Shown piece after piece: positions 1-5,826 of a stretch of 5,826 nucleotides of DNA. The translations under genes were made by a program, and so were the position numbers. Below the pieces are notes generated by a model. That model was not told the DNA's origin. It searched no databases and saw only the letters and a list, made by a program, of their open reading frames with translations. Origin of the DNA: an uncultured Verrucomicrobiota bacterium (lineage in GTDB: Bacteria; Verrucomicrobiota; Verrucomicrobiae; Opitutales; Opitutaceae). Where the stretch lies: the NCBI GenBank assembly GCA_946481225.1, contig CAMLNJ010000224.1, forward strand, positions 1 through 5,826. The letters run 5' to 3'. The stretch's first letter is position 1; each line of letters begins with the position of its first letter.

Positions 1-131
1 CACAGGACGTCGTCCTGGCTCACGGAATGCAGCGTCGACGAGAAGACCCGGGAGCGAAACTGCTCGATATGGCGGTCGCTGGCCTCTCCGGAGCTGGACT
101 CGGACGCGCCCGGGAAGCTGGTCTTCGTCAT
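1..131 (-). CDS. N-terminal 43 residues of a divergent gene, possibly a GAF-type sensor protein (3' part outside window)
   Basis: A minus-strand frame begins with ATG at 131-129 and stays open to the window edge; an in-frame TAA lies just upstream (149-147), so the start is bounded. The translation begins MTKTSFPGASESSSGEASD, followed by RHIEQFRSRVFSSTLHS and then VSQDDVL before the edge. It is a polar, Ser-rich leader followed by an amphipathic helix. The pattern RHIxxFRxRVF...QDDVL resembles, from memory, the lead-in to GAF domains of bacterial sensor kinases (…EDVLW…); this is a weak family inference. Third-position GC is high, but the opposing plus frame uses the same third positions, so GC3 cannot separate them. 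No Shine-Dalgarno motif is visible, as for the other genes here. An alternative is that the frame is chance and the plus-strand membrane gene extends left through this region. Confidence 0.5.
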   Translation of the reverse strand, partial: MTKTSFPGASESSSGEASDRHIEQFRSRVFSSTLHSVSQDDVL

Positions 132-156
132 CAATGCGGTCGACGATTATGGTTTT

Positions 157-1092
157 GTGGGGTCCGCGCCCTACGCTCCGGCAAGCATCGCGTTCTCCAC
201 CTTGCACATGGCCGGCTCGGCCGTCTTCGCCTGGCGGCTCTGGCGGCGCAATCTCGCCGCGCCCGCGGCCCGCGGGCATCTCCGCGTCGCCCTCGCTTTC
301 CTGGTCGCCTCCGGGCTCGGCCCGCTCGCGCTCGGTCCCATCGCCGCGTTTGGCCTGCGCGACACGCCGCCCTACCAGCTCTGCATCTACTTTTACCTCC
401 ACGCCCAATACAACGGCTGGTTCCTCTTCTTCCTCCAGGCGCTCGCGCTTCATGAACGCGCGGTCAATGGCGAGACCCCGCCCGACCGCCGCGCCTCCAC
501 GCTCGCGCTCCGCTGGCTTGGTGTCGGGGCGGTCCTCACGCTCGCGCAATCCACGCTTTGGCTCGGCCCGCCCGCGTGGGTCCACGTGGTCGCGGGCCTC
601 GGCGGCGTCGCGCAACTCGTGGGCTTCGGCTATCTTCTTCGCGCCCTGCACGGCGCGGGCGGCGTCGCCGCGTCGGGTGGCGCCGCCCGCGCGCTGACCT
701 CGCTCGCCCTCGGCGCCTTCGGGCTGAAACTGGTTCTCCAAACCGCCGCGGCCTGGCCCGGTCTCGCCGCCCTCGCCGGCCATCGCTTCGTGGTCATCGC
801 CTTTCTGCACCTCGTTTTCCTCGGCGTCGTTACTCCTGCGATCCTCGCCTGGGCGCTGCGGGCGCGCTGGTTGCGCGATGGACTCGTCGTCCGTCTTGGG
901 CTTGGGATCTTCTTCGTCGCCGCGGCCGTCTCCGAAGCTGTTCTTGTCGCCGCCGCCTTTGGAATGTCGCCTCCCGGCGGCCTCCCGGGCTTTCTTCTCG
1001 GCACCGCTGTTTTGATGGCGGCGGCCGTTCTGCTTTTGCTTATCGCCTTTCTCCTCCTTGTTTCGCGCCTTCGCCCGATTTCCCCTCCATGA
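157..1092 (+). CDS. Polytopic membrane protein of the FSTLH / YLHxQYNGWF type, N-terminus uncertain or truncated
   Basis: The 311-residue product counted from the GTG at 157 is almost entirely hydrophobic, with about eight or nine membrane helices (roughly residues 9-30, 43-66, 76-98, 115-131, 139-163, 176-199, 207-233, 244-269, 277-303). Recognisable motifs are FSTLH (13-17), SGLGPLALGP (52-61) and YFYLHAQYNGWF (78-89 region, His82); His142 and His218 also lie in or near helices. These motifs recall a family of uncharacterised proteins of about 400 residues, known to me mainly from Bacteroidetes, often near respiratory or nitrogen-oxide genes and possibly distantly related to haem-copper oxidase subunit I. 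Members carry a histidine-rich HAHSH motif about 70 residues before FSTLH, which is not seen here. The reading frame is open to base 1, so the true start may be outside the window; ATG at 208 is another candidate. Its stop overlaps the hemN start by 4 bp (ATGA), implying co-translation. Function unknown; a haem- or metal-binding membrane role is inferred. Confidence 0.8.
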   Translation: MGSAPYAPASIAFSTLHMAGSAVFAWRLWRRNLAAPAARGHLRVALAFLVASGLGPLALGPIAAFGLRDTPPYQLCIYFYLHAQYNGWFLFFLQALALHERAVNGETPPDRRASTLALRWLGVGAVLTLAQSTLWLGPPAWVHVVAGLGGVAQLVGFGYLLRALHGAGGVAASGGAARALTSLALGAFGLKLVLQTAAAWPGLAALAGHRFVVIAFLHLVFLGVVTPAILAWALRARWLRDGLVVRLGLGIFFVAAAVSEAVLVAAAFGMSPPGGLPGFLLGTAVLMAAAVLLLLIAFLLLVSRLRPISPP

Positions 1093-2483
1093 ACGCCTTT
1101 GAATCCCCGCCCGCTCCCGCGCTGGATCTTGCCCTGGTGCGCAAATACTCCGTGGCCGGGCCGCGCTACACGTCCTACCCGCCGGCCACGCGCTTCACCG
1201 CCGGTCCCGCCGACATCGATCTCGAGGCCGCGCTTGCCGAGGACAACGCGTCCGACGAGCGCCCGCTCTCGCTCTACGTCCACCTGCCCTTCTGCGAATC
1301 GCGCTGCTGGTATTGCGGATGCACTACGGTCATCATGCGCGACCACGACCGCGCGAATCCCTACCTCGATTACCTCGAAAAGGAGCTCGCCCTTTACGCG
1401 TCGCGCCTGAACCGCCGCCGCCCCGTCACCCAGCTCCACTTCGGCGGCGGCACGCCCACCTTTCTCGCGCCCGCGCAGCTGCGCCGCCTCGGCGCGATGT
1501 TGCACGAGCGTTTCCGTTTCGCGCCCGACGCCGAGATCAGCGTCGAGATCGACCCGCGTCGCCTCTCGCTCGACCACATCCAGGCGCTGGCCGACATCGG
1601 CGCACGCCGCGCCTCGCTCGGCGTGCAGGACACCAATCCCGAGGTGCAGGCCGCGATCCATCGCCATCAGCCGCACGCGCTCAACGAACAGGCCTTCGCC
1701 TGGCTGCGCGGCGCGGGCTTCAACTCGATCAACGTCGATCTGATCTACGGTCTGCCGCTGCAAACGCCCGACACCATCCACCGCACCATCGAGGAGGTGC
1801 TCGCCCTCGGGCCCGACCGGCTCTCGGTGTTCAGCTACGCGCACGTGCCCTGGCTCAAGCCCGCGCAAAAGATATTCGACGAGCGCGGCCAGTTGCCCGA
1901 CGCCGAGCGCAAGTTGACCATGTTCGCCGCCGCGCACCGCCAGCTCACGGACGCGGGCTACGTCGACATCGGCCTCGACCACTTCGCGCGTCCCGAGGAC
2001 GAGCTCGCCCGCGCCCAGGCCGCCGGCACCTTGCAGCGCAACTTCCAGGGCTACAGCACGCGTGCCGGAGCCTCGCTCTATGGACTCGGCATGTCGTCGA
2101 TCTCGTCCACGCCCGACGTCTATTTCCAAAACCAAAAGACGCTCGCCGAATATCGCGCCGCGCTCGACGCCGGCCGCCTGCCGGTGGAGCGGGGCCTCCG
2201 GCTCACGGAAGAGGACAAGCGCCGCCGCACGATCATCATGCGCGTGATGTGCGACCGTCGCCTCGATTTCGCCGGCCTCTCGCGCGAGTTCGGTTTCGAT
2301 TTCGCGGAAACCTACGCCGCCGAGCTCGCCTCGCTCACGGACCTCGAGGCCGACGGCATCGTGCGCCGCGAGCCGGGCGGTCTGGTCGTCACGCCGCGCG
2401 GCGCGCCCCTCCTGCGCATTGTCGCGATGCGTTTCGACGCGTCGACCTACGCCGCCGCCCGGCAGCACTCGCAGACGGTGTGA
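1089..2483 (+). CDS. hemN: Oxygen-independent coproporphyrinogen III dehydrogenase (radical SAM)
   Basis: The 464-residue product matches the usual HemN length (E. coli about 457). It converts coproporphyrinogen III to protoporphyrinogen IX in the cytoplasm by two oxidative decarboxylations, using SAM and a [4Fe-4S] cluster, so haem can be made without oxygen. The N-terminus has the HemN-type KYSVAGPRYTSYPP segment (19-32). The cluster motif C69-x3-C73-x2-C76-x-C78 follows LYVHLPF, with Tyr63 in the position of the SAM-contacting Tyr. GGGTPT is at 119-124, SVEIDPR at 151-157 (Glu153), HRHQ at 191-194 and NVDLIYGLP at 215-223 (Asp217). NFQGYST at 318-324 supplies the Gln320 that corresponds to the second-SAM contact, and Ile338 is also retained. 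The C-terminal HemN domain follows (about 370-450). These features separate true HemN from HemW-like haem chaperones. ATG at 1089 overlaps the upstream stop; no Shine-Dalgarno is seen, so translation is probably coupled. Confidence 0.96.
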   Translation: MNAFESPPAPALDLALVRKYSVAGPRYTSYPPATRFTAGPADIDLEAALAEDNASDERPLSLYVHLPFCESRCWYCGCTTVIMRDHDRANPYLDYLEKELALYASRLNRRRPVTQLHFGGGTPTFLAPAQLRRLGAMLHERFRFAPDAEISVEIDPRRLSLDHIQALADIGARRASLGVQDTNPEVQAAIHRHQPHALNEQAFAWLRGAGFNSINVDLIYGLPLQTPDTIHRTIEEVLALGPDRLSVFSYAHVPWLKPAQKIFDERGQLPDAERKLTMFAAAHRQLTDAGYVDIGLDHFARPEDELARAQAAGTLQRNFQGYSTRAGASLYGLGMSSISSTPDVYFQNQKTLAEYRAALDAGRLPVERGLRLTEEDKRRRTIIMRVMCDRRLDFAGLSREFGFDFAETYAAELASLTDLEADGIVRREPGGLVVTPRGAPLLRIVAMRFDASTYAAARQHSQTV

Positions 2484-2499
2484 GGTTGTTCGGCTCTCT

Positions 2500-2547
2500 G
2501 TAGGCCGGACCGGTGGGAAGGGATGCCCGACCAGCGGGAAGGCCTAC
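2500..2547. terminator. Inverted repeat in the convergent intergenic gap, candidate bidirectional terminator
   Basis: GTAGGCC at 2500-2506 is the exact reverse complement of GGCCTAC at 2541-2547. Between the arms, GGTGGG (2512-2517) can pair with CCCGACC (2526-2532) with one bulged base, giving a nested stem. The structure lies in the 107-bp gap between the 3' ends of hemN and the minus-strand cytochrome b fusion gene, exactly where terminators for both are needed. No T-run follows on either strand, so a classic Rho-independent terminator is not shown. It could equally be a member of a dispersed palindromic intergenic repeat family. Confidence 0.4.
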
Positions 2548-2548
2548 G

Positions 2549-2571
2549 CCGACCGCCTATACCGACCGCCT
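2549..2571. repeat. Short tandem direct repeat, 10 bp with 13-bp period
   Basis: CCGACCGCCT occurs at 2549-2558 and again at 2562-2571, separated by three bases, directly after the right arm of the inverted repeat. A shorter echo, CCGACGCG followed by CCTAC, lies at about 2582-2594 and runs into the end of the minus-strand gene. It is non-coding and short; its role is unknown. Confidence 0.45.
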
Positions 2572-2590
2572 GCACTCGAAGCCGACGCGC

Positions 2591-4690
2591 CTACTCCAGC
2601 CTAAACCCTTCCGCGGGGTCGTAGGTCACCACGTGGAGGCGGCGCTCCCGCGCCTCGATCCGGCCCGACCAACGAGGCGCCGGCGCGTCCCCGGGTCCGC
2701 CGACGATCTCGATCTCCACCTCGTGCGGACCCGGCGCCAGGCGTTCGCGCCACACGTCGATCGCCGGCCCGTCGTTCGAGATGCCTTTCGCCTCGAATTC
2801 CCGTTCCGCCATGCGTCCGTCCACGCGCAGGAGCACCCGCACCGGCGAGCGCCGCGGCTTCTCCCTTGGCGCGCCGCGCATATGCACCGGCGTTCCGGCG
2901 TCATCCCGAGTCTCGGCGGCCGCGATCCGCGCGCCGAACACCTTGAACGAGAACACCAGCTCCGGCGCGGTCGGTTCCGGGTTCGCCACCTGCAAGCGGC
3001 TCAGCCCCAACGTCACCGCAAGCACGAGTCCGCAGAGCGCGCCGAGCGCCGCGATCCGTGGAAAACTCCACGACGCGGCGACCATGGCGGCCTTTCCGCC
3101 TCGCGCAAAATCCGCCGCCTCGCGCGCCAGCGCCCCGGCGTCGGCGGGAGTGTAGTCCGCCACCCGCCAACCGCCCGTGGCGCCGCCCGCGCGCGCGGGC
3201 CGAAACTTCGGGTGACGCTCCCCCGCGAGCCGATCGGCGATCCATCGATTCCCGTCGCGCGCCGCCGCCTCGGCCCGCGCGTCGCGCACGATCAGGACGC
3301 GCGCCACGCCTTCGGCCAGCAGGCGCTCGACGAATTTCGGACGCACCCAGCCCGCGGTCGGCACGGCATGCACCTGATAATCGGGTAAACGCGCGCGCCA
3401 GACGGCCTCGTTGAAAAAATTCATCCCGCCGCAGGCGTCCGCCGCGACGAGCGCCACGCACACCGCCCGCCCCGGCGCCTGCGCGGCGCGGGCCTCGGCC
3501 TGGATGCGGGGCTCGATCGCCACGGCGTCGAACCACGGCAGATGCATCGCCTCCGAGTCGCAGGAGCCCACGCACACCGCGCAGCCCACGCAGCGCGAAG
3601 GGTCCACCCAGGCTTGGGTCGGGAGGCGTTTCCCGTCGGTTCTCGGCACCATGCGCACGGCGTCGAAGGGGCAATCCTGCACGCATTGGGTGCAGGCGTG
3701 GCAACGGTCGGCCTCGACCACGGTCTGGAAGTTCGCGGACGGCCGCACGCCATTCTCGTCCGCGCGCGGCGTGAAGCGCCGCCCCAGAAGCCAGGGCAGC
3801 CCCGCCGCGAGGACAAAGCCCCCGCCGAGCACCAGCCACAGCCCGCCCTCCCGGAAGCGCAGCGCGAGCGCGAGCGGGGTGAGATACCAGGCGTCGACCG
3901 TGAGATGCGCCGCCTTCTCCGCCATCGCGGCCGGCGCGTCGAGCGGCGCCGGCGCCAGCCAGGCGGCGAGCGCGAGCGGCAGCAGAAAGGCGACGACCAG
4001 ACGGCGATCGGGCAGGAGTCGCACGCGATTCAGGCGGATGAGGTGCGCCACGAGCCCCAGCGCGATCACCAGCGGCAGGAGCATGTGCAGGAAGAATACG
4101 ACGAAGAACAACAGGCTCGGCACGAGCCGGTCGGTGAGAAACAGGCGGCTCAAGGGTTCGCCGAAAATCGGCAGCGCATCGAGCGACCCCATCGAGGTGA
4201 CGGCGATCTTTTGCGCCGGCTGGTCCCAGGCCAGCCAGAGGCCCGTCCAGCCGATGAACCAGACGAGGCCCACCAGCGCCACGCCGCTGGCCCAGGGCAG
4301 CCAGCGCGCGCCGGTGAACTTGCGCGCGAAAAACATCCGCGCCGCGTGGACGAGGAGGAAGAACATCACCAGGTCCGAGCTGTAGCGATGCAGCGCGCGC
4401 ACCCAGCCGCCGAGGCTCCGGCCGCGCAGCGCATCGAGCGAGGCGTGGGCCTGCGCGAGGCTCGACGAATACCAGATCAACAGGAGCACGCCCGAGGCGA
4501 CGGCGACGAGCAGGGCGAGGTTGGCAATGCGTCCGGCCTGGCCGAGCGGGTCCGCCCCCGCCGGCAGGACGCGGGCGAAAGCGCCGTCGAGACGGGCGAG
4601 GACGTTGTCCACCCGCGCGAGGACCGCCTCGCCTCGCGCCGATGGCGCGGGGGCCGGCCCGGGATTCTCCGGACGAGAGGAGCCGCTCAT
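2591..4690 (-). CDS. Cytochrome b / 2x[4Fe-4S] ferredoxin / FlpD(MvhD)-like fusion protein with C-terminal periplasmic domain
   Basis: A 699-residue electron-transfer fusion. Residues about 50-305 form a cytochrome b: His101/His115 on helix B and His202/His216 on helix D, each pair 14 apart, are the expected axial ligands of haems bL and bH, and TGLWLAWDQPAQ (149-160) matches the helix-C signature. The Qo-type PEWY motif appears as DAWY (266-269), losing Pro and Glu. Residues 330-340 (CxxCxxCxxxCP) and 367-377 (CxxCxxCxxxC) bind two [4Fe-4S] clusters. Residues about 408-490 resemble the FlpD/MvhD hydrogenase-delta domain (GWVRPKFVERLLAEGV…DGNRW) but lack most of its cysteines (Cys411 and Cys420 remain). 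A seventh helix (about 541-563) leads to a beta-rich, Ig-like tail (about 575-699). With the N-terminus inside, six helices place the Fe-S and FlpD parts in the cytoplasm and the tail in the periplasm. The start ATG overlaps the SCO stop (ATGA), so the two are coupled. A menaquinol/quinone electron-transfer role is inferred; the partner is unknown. Confidence 0.9.
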   Translation of the reverse strand: MSGSSRPENPGPAPAPSARGEAVLARVDNVLARLDGAFARVLPAGADPLGQAGRIANLALLVAVASGVLLLIWYSSSLAQAHASLDALRGRSLGGWVRALHRYSSDLVMFFLLVHAARMFFARKFTGARWLPWASGVALVGLVWFIGWTGLWLAWDQPAQKIAVTSMGSLDALPIFGEPLSRLFLTDRLVPSLLFFVVFFLHMLLPLVIALGLVAHLIRLNRVRLLPDRRLVVAFLLPLALAAWLAPAPLDAPAAMAEKAAHLTVDAWYLTPLALALRFREGGLWLVLGGGFVLAAGLPWLLGRRFTPRADENGVRPSANFQTVVEADRCHACTQCVQDCPFDAVRMVPRTDGKRLPTQAWVDPSRCVGCAVCVGSCDSEAMHLPWFDAVAIEPRIQAEARAAQAPGRAVCVALVAADACGGMNFFNEAVWRARLPDYQVHAVPTAGWVRPKFVERLLAEGVARVLIVRDARAEAAARDGNRWIADRLAGERHPKFRPARAGGATGGWRVADYTPADAGALAREAADFARGGKAAMVAASWSFPRIAALGALCGLVLAVTLGLSRLQVANPEPTAPELVFSFKVFGARIAAAETRDDAGTPVHMRGAPREKPRRSPVRVLLRVDGRMAEREFEAKGISNDGPAIDVWRERLAPGPHEVEIEIVGGPGDAPAPRWSGRIEARERRLHVVTYDPAEGFRLE

Positions 4691-5688
4691 GGATGGGCGG
4701 CGACGGCGACCTCGGGGACCTCGGCGGCGAGCGCGAGCACGGCCTCGCGGAGCCAGCCCTGGTGGCGAGGGTCGAGATTGAAGCGGTAGGCGACGCGGCC
4801 CTCGGCATCGATGAGGATGAAGAGATTGGCGTGGTCGATCACGCCGGTCTCGGGGTTCCGCCGGGCGGAAAACTGGAAATCGCGCAGGACGGGCCGCATG
4901 CGCTCCGGCGCGCCGTTGAGATAGCGGAAGGCGGGGTAGCCGAGCCCGTAGGCGTCGGCGACGCCGGCCATCAGATCGGTGGTGTCGTATTCGGGATTCA
5001 GCGACAACGCCACGACGTCCAGCCGCGACCTGACCCGGGGAGGCAGGCCTTCGAGCAGCTCGCGCACCTGCGCAAGGATCTGCGGGCAGGTGGTCGAGCA
5101 AAGCGCATAGACGCCGGTGACCAGCGTCACGCGTCCGCGCAGATCGGCGAGCGCGACGGGCCGGCCGCGGTGGTCGGCGAGGGCGAAGTCGGGCGGCGCG
5201 AGCCGGGTGCGGATGCGTTCGCCCGGAAAGGGAGGCGGCGCCTCGGCCACGGAGGGCGGGCGCCCGTAGGCGTAGAGCGCGGAGGCGACCGCGAGCCCAG
5301 CGGCGAGCCCCAGCGCGGCGGCGCGGTGGTGCCGCCGCCATGAAGCCGTCGCCCCCGCGGCCCCGCGTGCGCCGAAGCGCCAGACGACCAGCAGGAGGCC
5401 CACGATGAAGGCCGGCTCGGCCAACATGATCACGACCGACATCCACTCCATCCCGCCGGTGCGCGGGTCGTAGCTGAAGCACCAGATCTTGAACTCCCGG
5501 GAGAAGTCGCTCCACGCGCCCCAGCCCGCGGGGGCGAAGATCACGAGCAGCAAAAACACCTCGTAGACCAAGGTGGCCATGCCGAGGAAGGCGGGCAGCC
5601 CGTAGCCGGTGAAAAAGGTCCCCAGCGTCTCCCGCAGGCGGCGAAGCCAGGCGGGAGCGCGGGGCGCGGGATCGAAGGCGGGGGCCAT
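4687..5688 (-). CDS. SCO1/SenC-family copper chaperone with N-terminal three-helix membrane extension
   Basis: The 333-residue product has a C-terminal thioredoxin-fold SCO domain (about 160-320). The copper ligands are C197-STT-C201-P and His286 in VIDHANLF, 85 residues later, matching the spacing in known SCO proteins. SCO proteins deliver copper to, or reduce the cysteines of, CuA sites, mainly in cytochrome c oxidase; related copies serve other copper reductases. Instead of the usual single anchor there are about three helices (31-52, 82-104, 121-141). The first two are joined by a conserved-looking loop containing FKIWCFSYDPRTGGMEW (66-82), so the N-terminal part may be a fused membrane subunit. 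The SCO domain would face the periplasm. ATG at 5688 was chosen because the frame upstream is bounded by the previous gene's stop and residues before it look non-coding; no Shine-Dalgarno is visible. The gene lies 66 bp after the preceding one and overlaps the next by 4 bp, indicating one operon. Confidence 0.92.
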   Translation of the reverse strand: MAPAFDPAPRAPAWLRRLRETLGTFFTGYGLPAFLGMATLVYEVFLLLVIFAPAGWGAWSDFSREFKIWCFSYDPRTGGMEWMSVVIMLAEPAFIVGLLLVVWRFGARGAAGATASWRRHHRAAALGLAAGLAVASALYAYGRPPSVAEAPPPFPGERIRTRLAPPDFALADHRGRPVALADLRGRVTLVTGVYALCSTTCPQILAQVRELLEGLPPRVRSRLDVVALSLNPEYDTTDLMAGVADAYGLGYPAFRYLNGAPERMRPVLRDFQFSARRNPETGVIDHANLFILIDAEGRVAYRFNLDPRHQGWLREAVLALAAEVPEVAVAAHP

Positions 5689-5754
5689 GGGGGATGGGCG
5701 GAGGATTAGACGAAGGGCGTAGCGGAACGGCGGAGCCGTATCGTCGGGGCGCGC

Positions 5755-5826
5755 TCAGCGGACGTGCCAGACGTCGGCGAGGGCCTTCCAGTTGGCGAAG
5801 TAGTAGACGGCGAAGCAGGCGAGGAA
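5755..5826 (-). CDS. C-terminal 23 residues of a membrane protein (5' part outside window)
   Basis: The minus-strand frame is open from the right edge to a TGA at 5757-5755. The visible end is FLACFAVYYFANW followed by KALADVWHVR, that is, a hydrophobic, aromatic stretch like the end of a membrane helix followed by a short charged tail with His. The frame runs in the same direction as the SCO gene, 66 bp upstream of it, and is the likely previous gene of the operon. Because SCO proteins usually sit beside the copper enzyme they assemble, an oxidase or NO-reductase membrane subunit is a reasonable guess, but 23 residues do not identify the family. Confidence 0.6.
   Translation of the reverse strand, partial: FLACFAVYYFANWKALADVWHVR

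Noticed and set aside
146..151. CATAAT on the minus strand resembling a -10 box ahead of the divergent gene
   Set aside because: No credible -35 element at 16-18 bp spacing, and the distance to the ATG would leave only a few leader bases; not enough to call a promoter.
27..455. 142-codon plus-strand frame at the left edge
   Set aside because: Arg-rich product without motifs; it overlaps the hydrophobic, motif-bearing membrane protein frame.
630..2468. 612-codon open frame antisense to the membrane gene and hemN
   Set aside because: It is a GC-rich shadow: the plus strand encodes a complete HemN with all motifs, and the antisense product has low-complexity Arg/Gly/Ala/Glu composition with no recognisable motif.
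3411..4789. Long plus-strand open frames opposite the cytochrome b fusion
   Set aside because: Products are rich in Arg, Gln, Glu and His with repetitive composition, as expected for antisense frames of a high-GC gene.
2901..4808. 635-codon minus-strand frame overlapping the cytochrome b fusion
   Set aside because: Arg/Gly/Ala-rich shadow in another frame, with no motifs, beneath a gene with clear haem and Fe-S ligands.
4691..5515. In-frame upstream extension of the cytochrome b fusion through the SCO gene
   Set aside because: The extension is Arg/Ala/Pro-rich and runs across the SCO gene in another frame; the ATG at 4690 overlapping the SCO stop gives a normal cytochrome b N-terminus.
5727..5739. 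Small hairpin ACGGC-GGA-GCCGT in the gap before the SCO gene
   Set aside because: Only five base pairs with no T-run; such hairpins are expected by chance in GC-rich DNA, and the flanking genes look co-transcribed.

Overview
The window is GC-rich bacterial DNA with nearly every third codon position G or C. It is fully packed with respiration-related genes. The organism cannot be named with certainty. The high GC, the near-absence of Shine-Dalgarno motifs in front of these genes and the general style of the proteins would fit an Opitutaceae-like Verrucomicrobiota member or another GC-rich environmental lineage; this is an inference only.

Left half, plus strand: a polytopic membrane protein (157-1092, possibly 5'-truncated) overlaps by 4 bp with hemN (1089-2483). 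HemN is the oxygen-independent, radical-SAM coproporphyrinogen III dehydrogenase of haem synthesis. At the extreme left edge, a divergent minus-strand frame starting at 131 looks like the N-terminus of another gene, perhaps a GAF-type sensor protein. It occupies the place where the missing N-terminal part of the membrane protein would be expected.

Middle: a 107-bp gap (2484-2590) lies between the convergent hemN and cytochrome b fusion genes. It carries a 7-bp inverted repeat and a short direct repeat, and is the likely site of transcription termination for both strands.

Right half, minus strand, read right to left: the last 23 residues of a membrane protein (5755-5826), then a SCO-family copper chaperone with an unusual N-terminal multi-helix membrane module (4687-5688). 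After an ATGA overlap comes a 699-residue fusion protein (2591-4690). That protein joins a di-haem cytochrome b, two [4Fe-4S] clusters, a degenerate FlpD/MvhD-like domain, one further membrane helix and a beta-rich domain predicted to be periplasmic.

Taken together, the genes suggest an electron-transfer locus. The cytochrome b/Fe-S fusion would exchange electrons with the quinone pool, SCO would serve copper assembly of a terminal reductase encoded just beyond the right edge (a CuA-type oxidase, NO reductase or N2O reductase are candidates), and HemN would make haem when oxygen is low. The cytochrome b-ferredoxin-FlpD-like fusion is the most unusual item and the best candidate for a poorly described system.
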